Shown here piece after piece: positions 1-4,814 of a stretch of 5,827 nt of DNA. The position numbers and the translations under genes were made by a program. Source of the DNA: Promethearchaeota archaeon (lineage in GTDB: Archaea; Asgardarchaeota; Lokiarchaeia; Sigyniarchaeales; SOKP01); contig JAUWHL010000150.1 in NCBI GenBank assembly GCA_030605895.1, forward strand, positions 1 through 5,827, given 5' to 3'. Each line of letters opens with the position of its first letter. The first letter of the stretch is position 1. The notes under the pieces were generated by a model, which saw only the letters and a list, made by a program, of their open reading frames with translations, was not told where the DNA came from and made no database searches.

Positions 1-25
1 ATAATTGAAGTAAAATAAATTATAG

Positions 26-652
26 ATGATATTGCTTCCTCTAAATAAAAATTTTAATAATCCTTTTACTGAGATTTTCAGTGGCTTAGAGGCATGGTGT
101 GTAGCATTTAATGAATTTGCTTTAATCTTTTTCAGATATATGAAATATATTTTATTTCTCATAATGTTTATAATCGGGATTTTAACATTATTAAAATTGC
201 GCGGGCACTATACTCTCGATAAAATGGAAAATGGTGAAAAGGAATTTACAGATAACAATAAATTAAGAAATCCACGATTAATATTAGGATCTGTTTACAT
301 TGCATTAGCATTTGGAATTTTATTCAACTGGCTTACACTCGCTATGATTTTTGTATTAGAACCTTTACCAGATAGACTAATTTTTAATTTTATAAATTTT
401 CATGGAATTGTTGATCCTTATACTATGAATAGAATCATGGATATAAGCGCTTCAATTTTTCCGCATGAACAGACGATTTATTATTGTGTAGCACTTGGAT
501 CGTTTGGAGCAATTACTGACTTATTAATAGCTATATGGTATTTAGTAAATAGGGTACCCTTTAGTCCTAAAATGGGTTTTTCGCTTTTGATTGGAGGGAT
601 AATTGCAGGAATTTTGTTAGGATTTACAACCTGTCTGCCTTTCTTTCTGTAA
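26..652 (+). CDS. Four-helix integral membrane protein, function unknown
   Basis: I do not recognise the family. The 208-residue product has four strongly hydrophobic stretches, at about residues 30-58, 86-111, 151-174 and 183-204. A charged loop (about 59-84, rich in K, E, D and N) separates the first two. A longer amphipathic loop (112-150, with Pro, Asp and His) lies between helices 2 and 3. Helix 4 is glycine-rich and runs to the C-terminus (ends TTCLPFFL). There is no signal peptide cleavage motif, catalytic motif or metal-binding cluster. An in-frame TAG directly precedes the ATG, so the gene cannot extend upstream in this frame. Met39, at the start of helix 1, is an alternative start. 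Only 25 bp precede the gene, so its promoter and any operon partner cannot be judged. T-rich DNA follows about 50 bp after the stop. The reading frame is convincing; the function is open. Confidence 0.8.
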   Translation: MILLPLNKNFNNPFTEIFSGLEAWCVAFNEFALIFFRYMKYILFLIMFIIGILTLLKLRGHYTLDKMENGEKEFTDNNKLRNPRLILGSVYIALAFGILFNWLTLAMIFVLEPLPDRLIFNFINFHGIVDPYTMNRIMDISASIFPHEQTIYYCVALGSFGAITDLLIAIWYLVNRVPFSPKMGFSLLIGGIIAGILLGFTTCLPFFL

Positions 653-698
653 TTAAAAATTCCAAGTCTAACATATGGACTATTAAAGCTATTAATTA

Positions 699-791
699 AT
701 TTTTTTAATTTATTTTTTCTTTCTATTTTTCTTTTAATTTCTTATCGATATTTTGAGCGAGCTCACATCCGACTATATCGATGCCGTTAAT
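699..791. repeat. 93-bp direct repeat, copy A
   Basis: This segment aligns without gaps to 3160-3252. The first 35 bp or so (a T-rich tract on the plus strand) are identical, and the remainder is about 75% identical by hand count. Read on the minus strand, it encodes the end of a peptide (IDIVGCELAQNIDKKLKEK, then TAG) closely similar to that of copy B. Several of the differences are synonymous. Just beyond the aligned block the copies differ by one whole codon before similarity fades. The two copies are in the same orientation and flank the TPR gene and the phosphotransferase remnant. Confidence 0.85.
700..735 (+). terminator. T-rich candidate terminator of the membrane-protein gene
   Basis: The plus strand carries a run of seven T followed by further T clusters broken by single A or C bases. 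It starts 48 bp after the stop of the 208-residue membrane protein. Archaeal RNA polymerase commonly terminates on such T tracts without a hairpin. The same tract occurs identically in repeat copy B, where no plus-strand gene ends, so the role here is an inference from position. Confidence 0.4.
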
Positions 792-905
792 CGCCCATTT
801 AAGTTGTTCTTTTATTTCTTTTGAGGTGATGGATTTCTTTCTAAATATTCTAAAAAGAGAGTATTTAAAATTGTAATATTTATTAGAATCAGATAAAAAA
901 AGAAA
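723..905 (-). pseudogene. Remnant reading frame with the repeat-A C-terminal tail, no start codon
   Basis: This is a 60-codon open stretch ending in TAG, with no ATG, GTG or TTG in frame. The C-terminal part is lysine-rich and helical in character, and its last 22 residues (INGIDIVGCELAQNIDKKLK then EK) match the tail encoded in copy B. Upstream, a separate minus-strand ATG at 954-952 opens a 21-residue frame. That frame runs into this one if a single base is removed from the seven-T run (minus strand, positions 895-901), giving a hypothetical 76-residue protein. I do not recognise the family. It could be a decayed C-terminus, a small gene with a homopolymer error, or a captured gene end. The coding interpretation rests on conservation between the two copies. 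Apart from this, 653-994 holds only T- or A-rich tracts and no intact gene. Confidence 0.45.
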
Positions 906-910
906 TTATC
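891..910 (-). terminator. T-tract candidate terminator downstream of the TPR gene
   Basis: On the minus strand this reads as a TTTC-TTTTTTT tract about 90 bp past the stop of the TPR/zinc gene, a typical form for an archaeal intrinsic terminator. No hairpin is evident. It coincides with the homopolymer in the remnant reading frame described at 723-905, so only one of the two roles may be real. Confidence 0.3.
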
Positions 911-994
911 AGATCTTTATGAGAGAATAAAATAAGTGGTATTACAAGTTTCATATCTATTTTTTTTTATCTTTATTTATCTTTAATTCAAGCG

Positions 995-2782
995 TTATTT
1001 CTTTTTTGCTTTTTCCTCGACCTTTACTATTTCTTCTTCTTCCTTAAATGGTTTCACAGGCTTTAAATAATCAATTGGAACATCACAAGCCCAACACACA
1101 TTTTCTAAATTAGTTAATGCTTGAGCACAATTTCCACAATAAATAGTACCACATTCACATATATAAGAGAATCTTAACACTTCACCCCTACAAACTAGGC
1201 AAATTTTCTTCTCTTTAGAAATAACCACTTTCTCTACTGTGACTTGTGTAGTTAAATCAGTGTGTTTATATACTATGCTTATCATTTTTTCATCTAATCG
1301 AGCTAATTCAAAGCGATCGGCCATTGGAGCTCCTGATTCCTTTAATTTCTCCCATAAATCTAATTTTTTGAGTAAATCCTTATTTTCATTGACAATCTTC
1401 ATCGCTAACTGATTAAAACCGAACCTTTCAGCTATTTGTTGAGCCTGAGTCAAAAATCGTTGAGCCTTCTTTATATTAAAGGTTAATAGTGAGAGTTTTG
1501 CTTGTAATAGGTATGTTTCGGCTAAAACCCAATATGAATTCGATTTTTCTGCGATATCTAATAGTCGAGCAATAAGAGGATCTATCTCATCCAGCACTTC
1601 TAAATCGTTAGTTATGCGTAATTCAATTAAGAGTAATTTACATAAGTTAATTAGTGCTCCTATGGTAAGTCCAAGACTTAAATCCTTATCTTCGAGGAGT
1701 TGTTCGAATATTTCTTCAGCTTTAACCCGATTACGGGCTCGAGAACTAGTTTTCAATATCAAAGCCTTATCAAAAAGATATATTAAATTAGTTTTTTTGT
1801 CTTTCAACTTATTGTTTAATTGCTCCAAATCGTGAAGATGCTGCTGTGCTCTTTCAAGATCTCCCTTATCAATTAATATTTGAATTAGAAAATCGTGAAC
1901 GATAGCTATATATATTAAATTTCCCACTTCTTGATGTAGTGCCAAACTTTGTTCTAAGCACTCTAAAGCACGATCCAATTCTCCTTTCTTTATATATAGA
2001 CCCCCCACATCGTTGAGGACATTTGCTATAAGAGTTTTATTGTTAAGTTCTTTGAAAATTGCCAAGCTCTGCTCATAAAGTATAATACTCCGATCTATTT
2101 CCCCTTTATTACTATACAATACTGCTACAATATTAAGAGAAAATGCAATTGGAAATTTATTGTTACTTTCCTTGGCAAGAGCCAAACCTCGCTCCGCATA
2201 TTTTAAAGCACGATCCAGTTCGCCTTTATTAAGATACACCAATGCTATAAAAATAAGACATTTTGCAATTTCCAATTTAGCACCAATTTCTTCTCGCAAT
2301 GCTAAACTGTGCTCAAGGTGCTCTAATGCTCGATCTGCATCACTTTTATTTTGGTAAACCAATCCTTTAAGAAAGACTATAGTAGCCTCTCTTTGCTTGT
2401 AATCTGTTGGTAATTCTTGTGTTAGGGTTTTCAGTAGTTCTTCTCCCTGCGTAAGTGTATCAGATGCTTCCTCTATTCTATAAAGCCATAATAAAGCACG
2501 AGCCATCCACATTAACGCATCAATTGACAGAAGACTTTTACCCAACCCTAAACTCTCTTCATATGTTTGTTCAGCAAACTTGACAAGATCTTCGAGGAGA
2601 CCTTGCTGATGTAAAATTTTACACTCGAGTAGATGGCATGATACTATATCATGAAGTGTAAGTCCTTTCTTTCTCTCGAAATTATTTAATAGTTCGTGAG
2701 CTTCACGTACCTTCGCATCATCAATGAGTTGTTCTGCTTGAGTTAATTCTTCAGGTTTTGCTTTTAAATTTTGCTCGTTCAT
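995..2782 (-). CDS. TPR-repeat protein with C-terminal RING-like eight-cysteine zinc motif
   Basis: The product has 595 residues, lacks membrane segments and is probably a cytoplasmic scaffold. After a helical N-terminal region (about 1-135) come at least five tetratricopeptide-type repeats of exactly 40 residues, each with a core like NKGELDRALxxxEQSLAL. Their anchor positions are 145, 185, 225, 265 and 305. This 40-residue spacing resembles the extended TPRs of LGN/kinesin-light-chain type rather than the 34-residue form. More degenerate helical repeats continue to about 460. Eight cysteines follow: C528-x2-C531, C542-x-C544, C549-x2-C552 and C563-x2-C566. Their order resembles a RING or other cross-brace/treble-clef zinc fold, but there is no His in the usual position. 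A Lys/Glu-rich tail ends the protein. Proteins of this form occur in Asgard genomes as I remember them. TPRs bind partner proteins; the zinc module may bind a protein or nucleic acid. E3 ligase activity cannot be claimed from sequence alone. The ATG at the 5' end is the natural start. Confidence 0.88.
   Translation of the reverse strand: MNEQNLKAKPEELTQAEQLIDDAKVREAHELLNNFERKKGLTLHDIVSCHLLECKILHQQGLLEDLVKFAEQTYEESLGLGKSLLSIDALMWMARALLWLYRIEEASDTLTQGEELLKTLTQELPTDYKQREATIVFLKGLVYQNKSDADRALEHLEHSLALREEIGAKLEIAKCLIFIALVYLNKGELDRALKYAERGLALAKESNNKFPIAFSLNIVAVLYSNKGEIDRSIILYEQSLAIFKELNNKTLIANVLNDVGGLYIKKGELDRALECLEQSLALHQEVGNLIYIAIVHDFLIQILIDKGDLERAQQHLHDLEQLNNKLKDKKTNLIYLFDKALILKTSSRARNRVKAEEIFEQLLEDKDLSLGLTIGALINLCKLLLIELRITNDLEVLDEIDPLIARLLDIAEKSNSYWVLAETYLLQAKLSLLTFNIKKAQRFLTQAQQIAERFGFNQLAMKIVNENKDLLKKLDLWEKLKESGAPMADRFELARLDEKMISIVYKHTDLTTQVTVEKVVISKEKKICLVCRGEVLRFSYICECGTIYCGNCAQALTNLENVCWACDVPIDYLKPVKPFKEEEEIVKVEEKAKKK
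1085..1201 (-). other. RING-like / zinc-ribbon cysteine cluster of the TPR protein
   Basis: Eight cysteines (residues 528, 531, 542, 544, 549, 552, 563, 566) are arranged as four pairs with spacings CxxC, CxC, CxxC and CxxC. This is enough to bind two zinc ions. The interval between the first and second pairs is ten residues and between the third and fourth ten residues, within the range of RING-like folds. The four-residue gap between C544 and C549 is slightly longer than in the canonical RING. Confidence 0.75.
1775..2374 (-). repeat. 120-bp tandem TPR-coding array
   Basis: Five successive 40-codon units lie within the TPR gene. The period is visible in the DNA: a plus-strand block beginning cgatc recurs at 1971, 2091, 2211 and 2331, exactly 120 bp apart, and a diverged version sits at 1851. 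The exact spacing, with no indels, suggests expansion by unit duplication followed by point divergence. Confidence 0.8.
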
Positions 2783-2815
2783 ATTATATTTTTAATATAT
2801 TTATTTTTCTCATGT
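2783..2815 (-). promoter_or_regulatory. AT-rich possible promoter of the TPR gene
   Basis: Directly upstream of the ATG the minus strand has a purine-rich GAGAAAAA followed by TAAATATATT, resembling an archaeal BRE plus TATA box. The centre lies only about 18 bp from the ATG, which is close for a leaderless transcript (about 26 bp expected). No Shine-Dalgarno sequence is visible. Confidence 0.25.
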
Positions 2816-2894
2816 TACAATTTCTATCCATTCACACTTTTTCTAAAAATACTTAATGATAGGAAAGAATGGGGAAAACGTCACTCCGTTTGTT

Positions 2895-3002
2895 CTAAAT
2901 TTTTACTTTTCCATTACTAAGGTAACCCTTTTTTTTGAAGATATTTGTTAACCATTCTGGTGTTAATTGCTCTATATTTGTAATTACGCCCTTTCCATTC
3001 AT
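2895..3002 (-). pseudogene. N-terminal fragment of a phosphotransferase-like protein
   Basis: A 35-codon ATG-initiated frame contains IEQLTPEWLTNIFKKKGYLS followed by NGKV. This closely resembles the opening of proteins in the aminoglycoside/ecdysteroid-kinase-like phosphotransferase superfamily, in which a [LI]TPEWLT motif, an LxxxG[YFV]L turn and a G-x-V strand precede the ATP-binding lobe. The frame stops at TAG just where that lobe should begin. Reading on in frame gives about 13 more codons to a TAA at 2853-2855, without recognisable kinase motifs. No glycine loop, Brenner-type HGD motif or DxD motif is present nearby. The fragment is therefore most likely a truncated relic. Homology is judged by eye from a short motif, so confidence is moderate. 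It lies in the same orientation as the TPR gene and shortly upstream of it. Confidence 0.5.
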
Positions 3003-3054
3003 TATATAAAACTATGATGAATGAATATTTAACATTTTTGTATAGTATAAATAT

Positions 3055-3165
3055 TTAGTATACGTATTTTGGTTGAAGTAATTTTTTCTTAAAAATATTC
3101 CCACATTGCGGACAAAATGTCATTTCTTCATTAATATCTATACCACAGAAAGGGCAATCATTTTT
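3055..3165 (-). pseudogene. Orphan C-terminal zinc-ribbon remnant
   Basis: A 36-codon open stretch encodes CPFCGIDINEEMTFCPQCG followed by a basic tail ending QPKYVY and TAA. The two CPxCG knuckles, 15 residues apart from first cysteine to third, are characteristic of the small zinc-ribbon domain often found at protein ends. An in-frame TAA precedes it (3166-3168), and no start codon lies between that stop and the first cysteine, so it cannot be a free-standing gene as it stands. The same frame, upstream past TAA and TAG, encodes the repeat-B peptide tail. I read it as the relic of a zinc-ribbon protein's C-terminus. Confidence 0.6.
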
Positions 3166-3252
3166 TTAATTTATTTTTTCTTTCTATTTTTCTTGTAATT
3201 TTTTGGTGATATTTTGGGTTAGTTCGCATCCGACTAAATCTATTCTGTTAAT
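3160..3252. repeat. 93-bp direct repeat, copy B
   Basis: This is the partner of 699-791, in direct orientation at a constant offset of 2461 bp with no gaps. On the minus strand it encodes INRIDLVGCELTQNITKKLQ then EK and TAG, against INGIDIVGCELAQNIDKKLK in copy A. By hand count the coding part has about five synonymous and five amino-acid-changing codon differences. The TAG and the following bases, through a TAA and the A run, are identical. It lies just downstream of the small GTPase gene and in another frame. Confidence 0.85.
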
Positions 3253-3274
3253 TTCCTTAAGCAGCAAAACGGAT
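3197..3274 (-). pseudogene. Repeat-B peptide tail, possible lost C-terminus of the GTPase
   Basis: This minus-strand frame, ending at the TAG in copy B (3197-3199), encodes a helical Lys-rich tail homologous to that of copy A. It lies one frame away from the adjacent GTPase, whose TAA is at 3275-3277. It may be a fragment of an independent gene, or a former GTPase tail separated by a frameshift plus nonsense mutation. In the GTPase frame, after its stop, the next codons read IRFAA and then stop. I cannot choose between the two, and no start codon of its own is convincing. Confidence 0.4.
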
Positions 3275-3793
3275 TTATGTTTCATAGAATGATTGGTTTT
3301 TTTCAAAAAGAGCACTGATTTTGGTATGATAAATTTTATAGGTAAAACCTTCTGGAATTTCTTCCTTAATAATTTTCAATAATTCTTTAACTTTTTCTTC
3401 ATCTGGTTTGAAATTATCATCAAATTTATGAAAATATATGGATAATTCAAAAAATAGACCCGCAGTTTTTAAGATATTTAGTATTTCTCTTAAGAAAACG
3501 ACAGATATAAAAAATAAATTTTCATCTTGGATGTCAATAACATAAATTATCTCACTTGTTTTGGAGATGTATTTATTTAGGTTTTCCTTGTATTGTTCTC
3601 TATATTTCTCCTGTCCTCCAAAATCCCATATTAAAAATTCTATACTTTCTTTTTCAAACTCCGAAATCTCTATTCCTCTTGTTGGTTGTAGGGAAGTAAA
3701 AGATATCAAATCTGTAACATTCTTCATTGAAAGAGCTATAGATGTTTTACCACTATTTGCTAGACCTAGAATTATTATTTTTTTTTTTATCAT
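3275..3793 (-). CDS. Rag/Gtr/Arf-like small GTPase, C-terminus short
   Basis: A 172-residue Ras-superfamily GTPase, presumably a cytosolic molecular switch. The motifs in order are: G1 P-loop GLANSGKTS at 10-18 (Lys16, Thr17), a G2-like Thr38 in LQPTRGIE, G3 WDFGGQE at 56-62 with the catalytic-type Gln61, G4 HKFD at 122-125, and a candidate G5 TKIS at 157-160. His in place of Asn in the NKxD motif, together with WDxGGQ, is typical of Rag/Gtr GTPases; the P-loop and PT-x-G region also recall Arf/Arl proteins. Asgard archaea have many such GTPases. There is no CAAX box or N-terminal myristoylation glycine. Only 12 residues follow the G5-like motif, so the last helix (alpha5) looks incomplete, and sequence just past the stop suggests erosion. 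The protein may be functional or recently truncated. The ATG lies next to the P-loop strand, as expected. The gene diverges from the cyclase gene. Confidence 0.85.
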   Translation of the reverse strand: MIKKKIIILGLANSGKTSIALSMKNVTDLISFTSLQPTRGIEISEFEKESIEFLIWDFGGQEKYREQYKENLNKYISKTSEIIYVIDIQDENLFFISVVFLREILNILKTAGLFFELSIYFHKFDDNFKPDEEKVKELLKIIKEEIPEGFTYKIYHTKISALFEKNQSFYET

Positions 3794-3815
3794 ACAGAAT
3801 GATAAGAAAAGGATT

Positions 3816-3834
3816 GTTATTTAAAAGCTCACTA
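3816..3834 (-). promoter_or_regulatory. Candidate TATA box of the GTPase gene
   Basis: On the minus strand TTTTAAATA occurs with its centre about 29 bp upstream of the GTPase ATG. This fits an archaeal TATA box driving a leaderless or nearly leaderless transcript. A purine-containing GTGAGC stretch precedes it where a BRE would lie. No Shine-Dalgarno site is seen before the ATG. Confidence 0.45.
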
Positions 3835-3853
3835 TTAAATAGATTTAAATAGA
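3835..3853. repeat. Tandem 9-bp repeat TTAAATAGA with 10-bp period
   Basis: TTAAATAGA occurs at 3835-3843 and again at 3845-3853, separated by one T. The 10-bp phase puts both copies on the same face of the helix. They lie in the divergent promoter region between the GTPase and the cyclase, upstream of the GTPase TATA-like box. They could be a regulator-binding site or a chance product of AT-rich DNA. Confidence 0.5.
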
Positions 3854-3861
3854 CAGAATAT

Positions 3862-3877
3862 TGTTTTTTTAAAAACA
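3862..3877. promoter_or_regulatory. 16-bp inverted repeat in the divergent promoter region
   Basis: TGTTTTT-TT-AAAAACA has perfect 7-bp arms around a 2-bp centre. It lies 64 bp upstream of the cyclase ATG and 68 bp from the GTPase ATG, a position suited to an operator acting on either gene. The low-complexity composition makes chance occurrence plausible. Confidence 0.35.
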
Positions 3878-3908
3878 TTAATACATAGTGCTCATAAATG
3901 TAATTCAG

Positions 3909-3923
3909 AAGTAAAATTAAATT
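3909..3923 (+). promoter_or_regulatory. Candidate BRE/TATA of the cyclase gene
   Basis: A purine run (AGAAG) is followed by TAAAATTAAATT, centred about 25 bp upstream of the cyclase ATG. This spacing fits an archaeal promoter of a leaderless mRNA. Alternative AT-rich matches exist nearby, so this is tentative. Confidence 0.35.
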
Positions 3924-3941
3924 GTATACACTATATTAATA

Positions 3942-4754
3942 ATGGTTAAAATGAAATTTATTGATCTAAGTATTCCAATTATAAATGCTGAGGAGGCTGT
4001 ATTCGATCCACCTTTTACTCAACCCAAAATAGAGTATACATCTCACGATGAAGGTGCAATGCAAATGGGATTTATATTTCCACGATTGAAGCCAGATAAG
4101 CATTTACCAAACGGAAAAGGATGGGCTGTTGAGATAATTACTTTAGGTACTCATAGTGGGACACATATGGATGCGCCTTGGCATTTTTCACCAATCCAGG
4201 ATAAAACAATAAGACAAAGAAAGGCATTGACAATAGATGAATTTCCATTAGAATGGGGTATGGGGCCATTAATTGTTTTAGATTGTACGAATTATGAGGA
4301 GGGATATGTCATGACTCCTGATGATGTTGATGACAAGTTGAGTAATATTGAACATAAACTACAAGAGGGAGACATTCTGTGTGTACATACAAATGCTCCA
4401 AAACACTATGGAACAAACGATTATATAAACTATGGAGTAGGCGTTGGAAAAGATGCTACTCTACACATTATTAGGCAAGGCGTTCATGTTGTAGGGATTG
4501 ATGCGTGGTCGTGGGATGCTCCTTTCTCAATAACTGCAAAAAAGTGGAAAAAGTCTATAAGAGAAAAGAAACCCGATACATCAATAATTTGGGAGGGACA
4601 TTTTGCAGGGATGGAATTAGGTTATTTTCAAATGGAAAAATTAATAAATTTAGATAAGGTACCCCCTGTTGGAGCCACAATTTATTGTTTTCCGATAAAA
4701 ATTGCTCGAGCTAGTGCTGGATGGGTGCGTGCGGTAGCTACTATACCAGAATAA
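3942..4754 (+). CDS. Cyclase-family metal hydrolase (kynurenine formamidase-like)
   Basis: A 270-residue member of the cyclase family (Pfam PF04199), which includes bacterial KynB kynurenine formamidase, isatin hydrolase and related amide or ester hydrolases. The signature HSGTHMDAPWHF spans residues 71-82. His71, His75 and Asp77 have exactly the 50/54/56 spacing of the KynB zinc ligands, and His81 matches the KynB catalytic His60. His220 and Glu232 match the remaining ligands His160 and Glu172, again 12 apart, so the binuclear metal site appears intact. The conserved family segment LxNLDKVPP follows at 235-242. The enzyme is somewhat longer than KynB (about 210 residues), with extra sequence before the signature and around 150-215, so another substrate is quite possible. 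No tryptophan-degradation gene is adjacent. Two starts are possible, ATG at 3942 and ATG at 3951 (MKFIDLS). No Shine-Dalgarno sequence distinguishes them. The protein has no signal peptide and should be cytosolic. Confidence 0.92.
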   Translation: MVKMKFIDLSIPIINAEEAVFDPPFTQPKIEYTSHDEGAMQMGFIFPRLKPDKHLPNGKGWAVEIITLGTHSGTHMDAPWHFSPIQDKTIRQRKALTIDEFPLEWGMGPLIVLDCTNYEEGYVMTPDDVDDKLSNIEHKLQEGDILCVHTNAPKHYGTNDYINYGVGVGKDATLHIIRQGVHVVGIDAWSWDAPFSITAKKWKKSIREKKPDTSIIWEGHFAGMELGYFQMEKLINLDKVPPVGATIYCFPIKIARASAGWVRAVATIPE

Positions 4755-4760
4755 GTAATT

Positions 4761-4770
4761 CTTTTTTTTA
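4761..4770 (+). terminator. T8 terminator of the cyclase gene
   Basis: A run of eight T begins 8 bp after the cyclase TAA. This is a good archaeal intrinsic termination signal, placed in the gap before the convergent membrane-protein gene. Confidence 0.6.
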
Positions 4771-4790
4771 TAAGAGAATATTAATGTATT

Positions 4791-4808
4791 AAAAATAATT
4801 AAAAAAAA
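4791..4808 (-). terminator. T-tract terminator of the membrane/longin-like gene
   Basis: On the minus strand, eight consecutive T lie 6 bp after the TGA stop of the 332-residue membrane protein, followed by AATTA and five more T. With the T8 on the other strand, this 60-bp gap separates two convergent transcripts. Confidence 0.55.
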
Positions 4809-4814
4809 TCTCCT

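Noticed and set aside
671..690. Short inverted repeat AGTC...GACT after the membrane-protein gene, considered as a hairpin terminator
   Set aside because: The stem is only about four base pairs and would not be stable; the following T tract is the better signal.
1614..1835. A 73-codon plus-strand frame inside the TPR gene
   Set aside because: It is antisense to a convincing protein with repeat periodicity and has no recognisable domain, so it is a shadow of the TPR gene.
2160..2357. A 65-codon plus-strand frame inside the TPR repeats
   Set aside because: It is antisense to the TPR units, and its own sequence simply mirrors their 120-bp repetition.
1775..2374. Regular 120-bp spacing considered as a CRISPR-like or satellite array
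   Set aside because: The units are diverged, wholly coding and match 40-residue TPRs; there are no conserved repeats with unique spacers.
699..3252. The repeat pair considered as the ends of an insertion sequence
   Set aside because: The copies are direct rather than inverted, no transposase is encoded between them, and I see no short target-site duplications outside them.
3561..3824. An 87-codon plus-strand frame overlapping the GTPase gene
   Set aside because: It is antisense to a GTPase with clear G motifs, and its end runs into that gene's promoter region.
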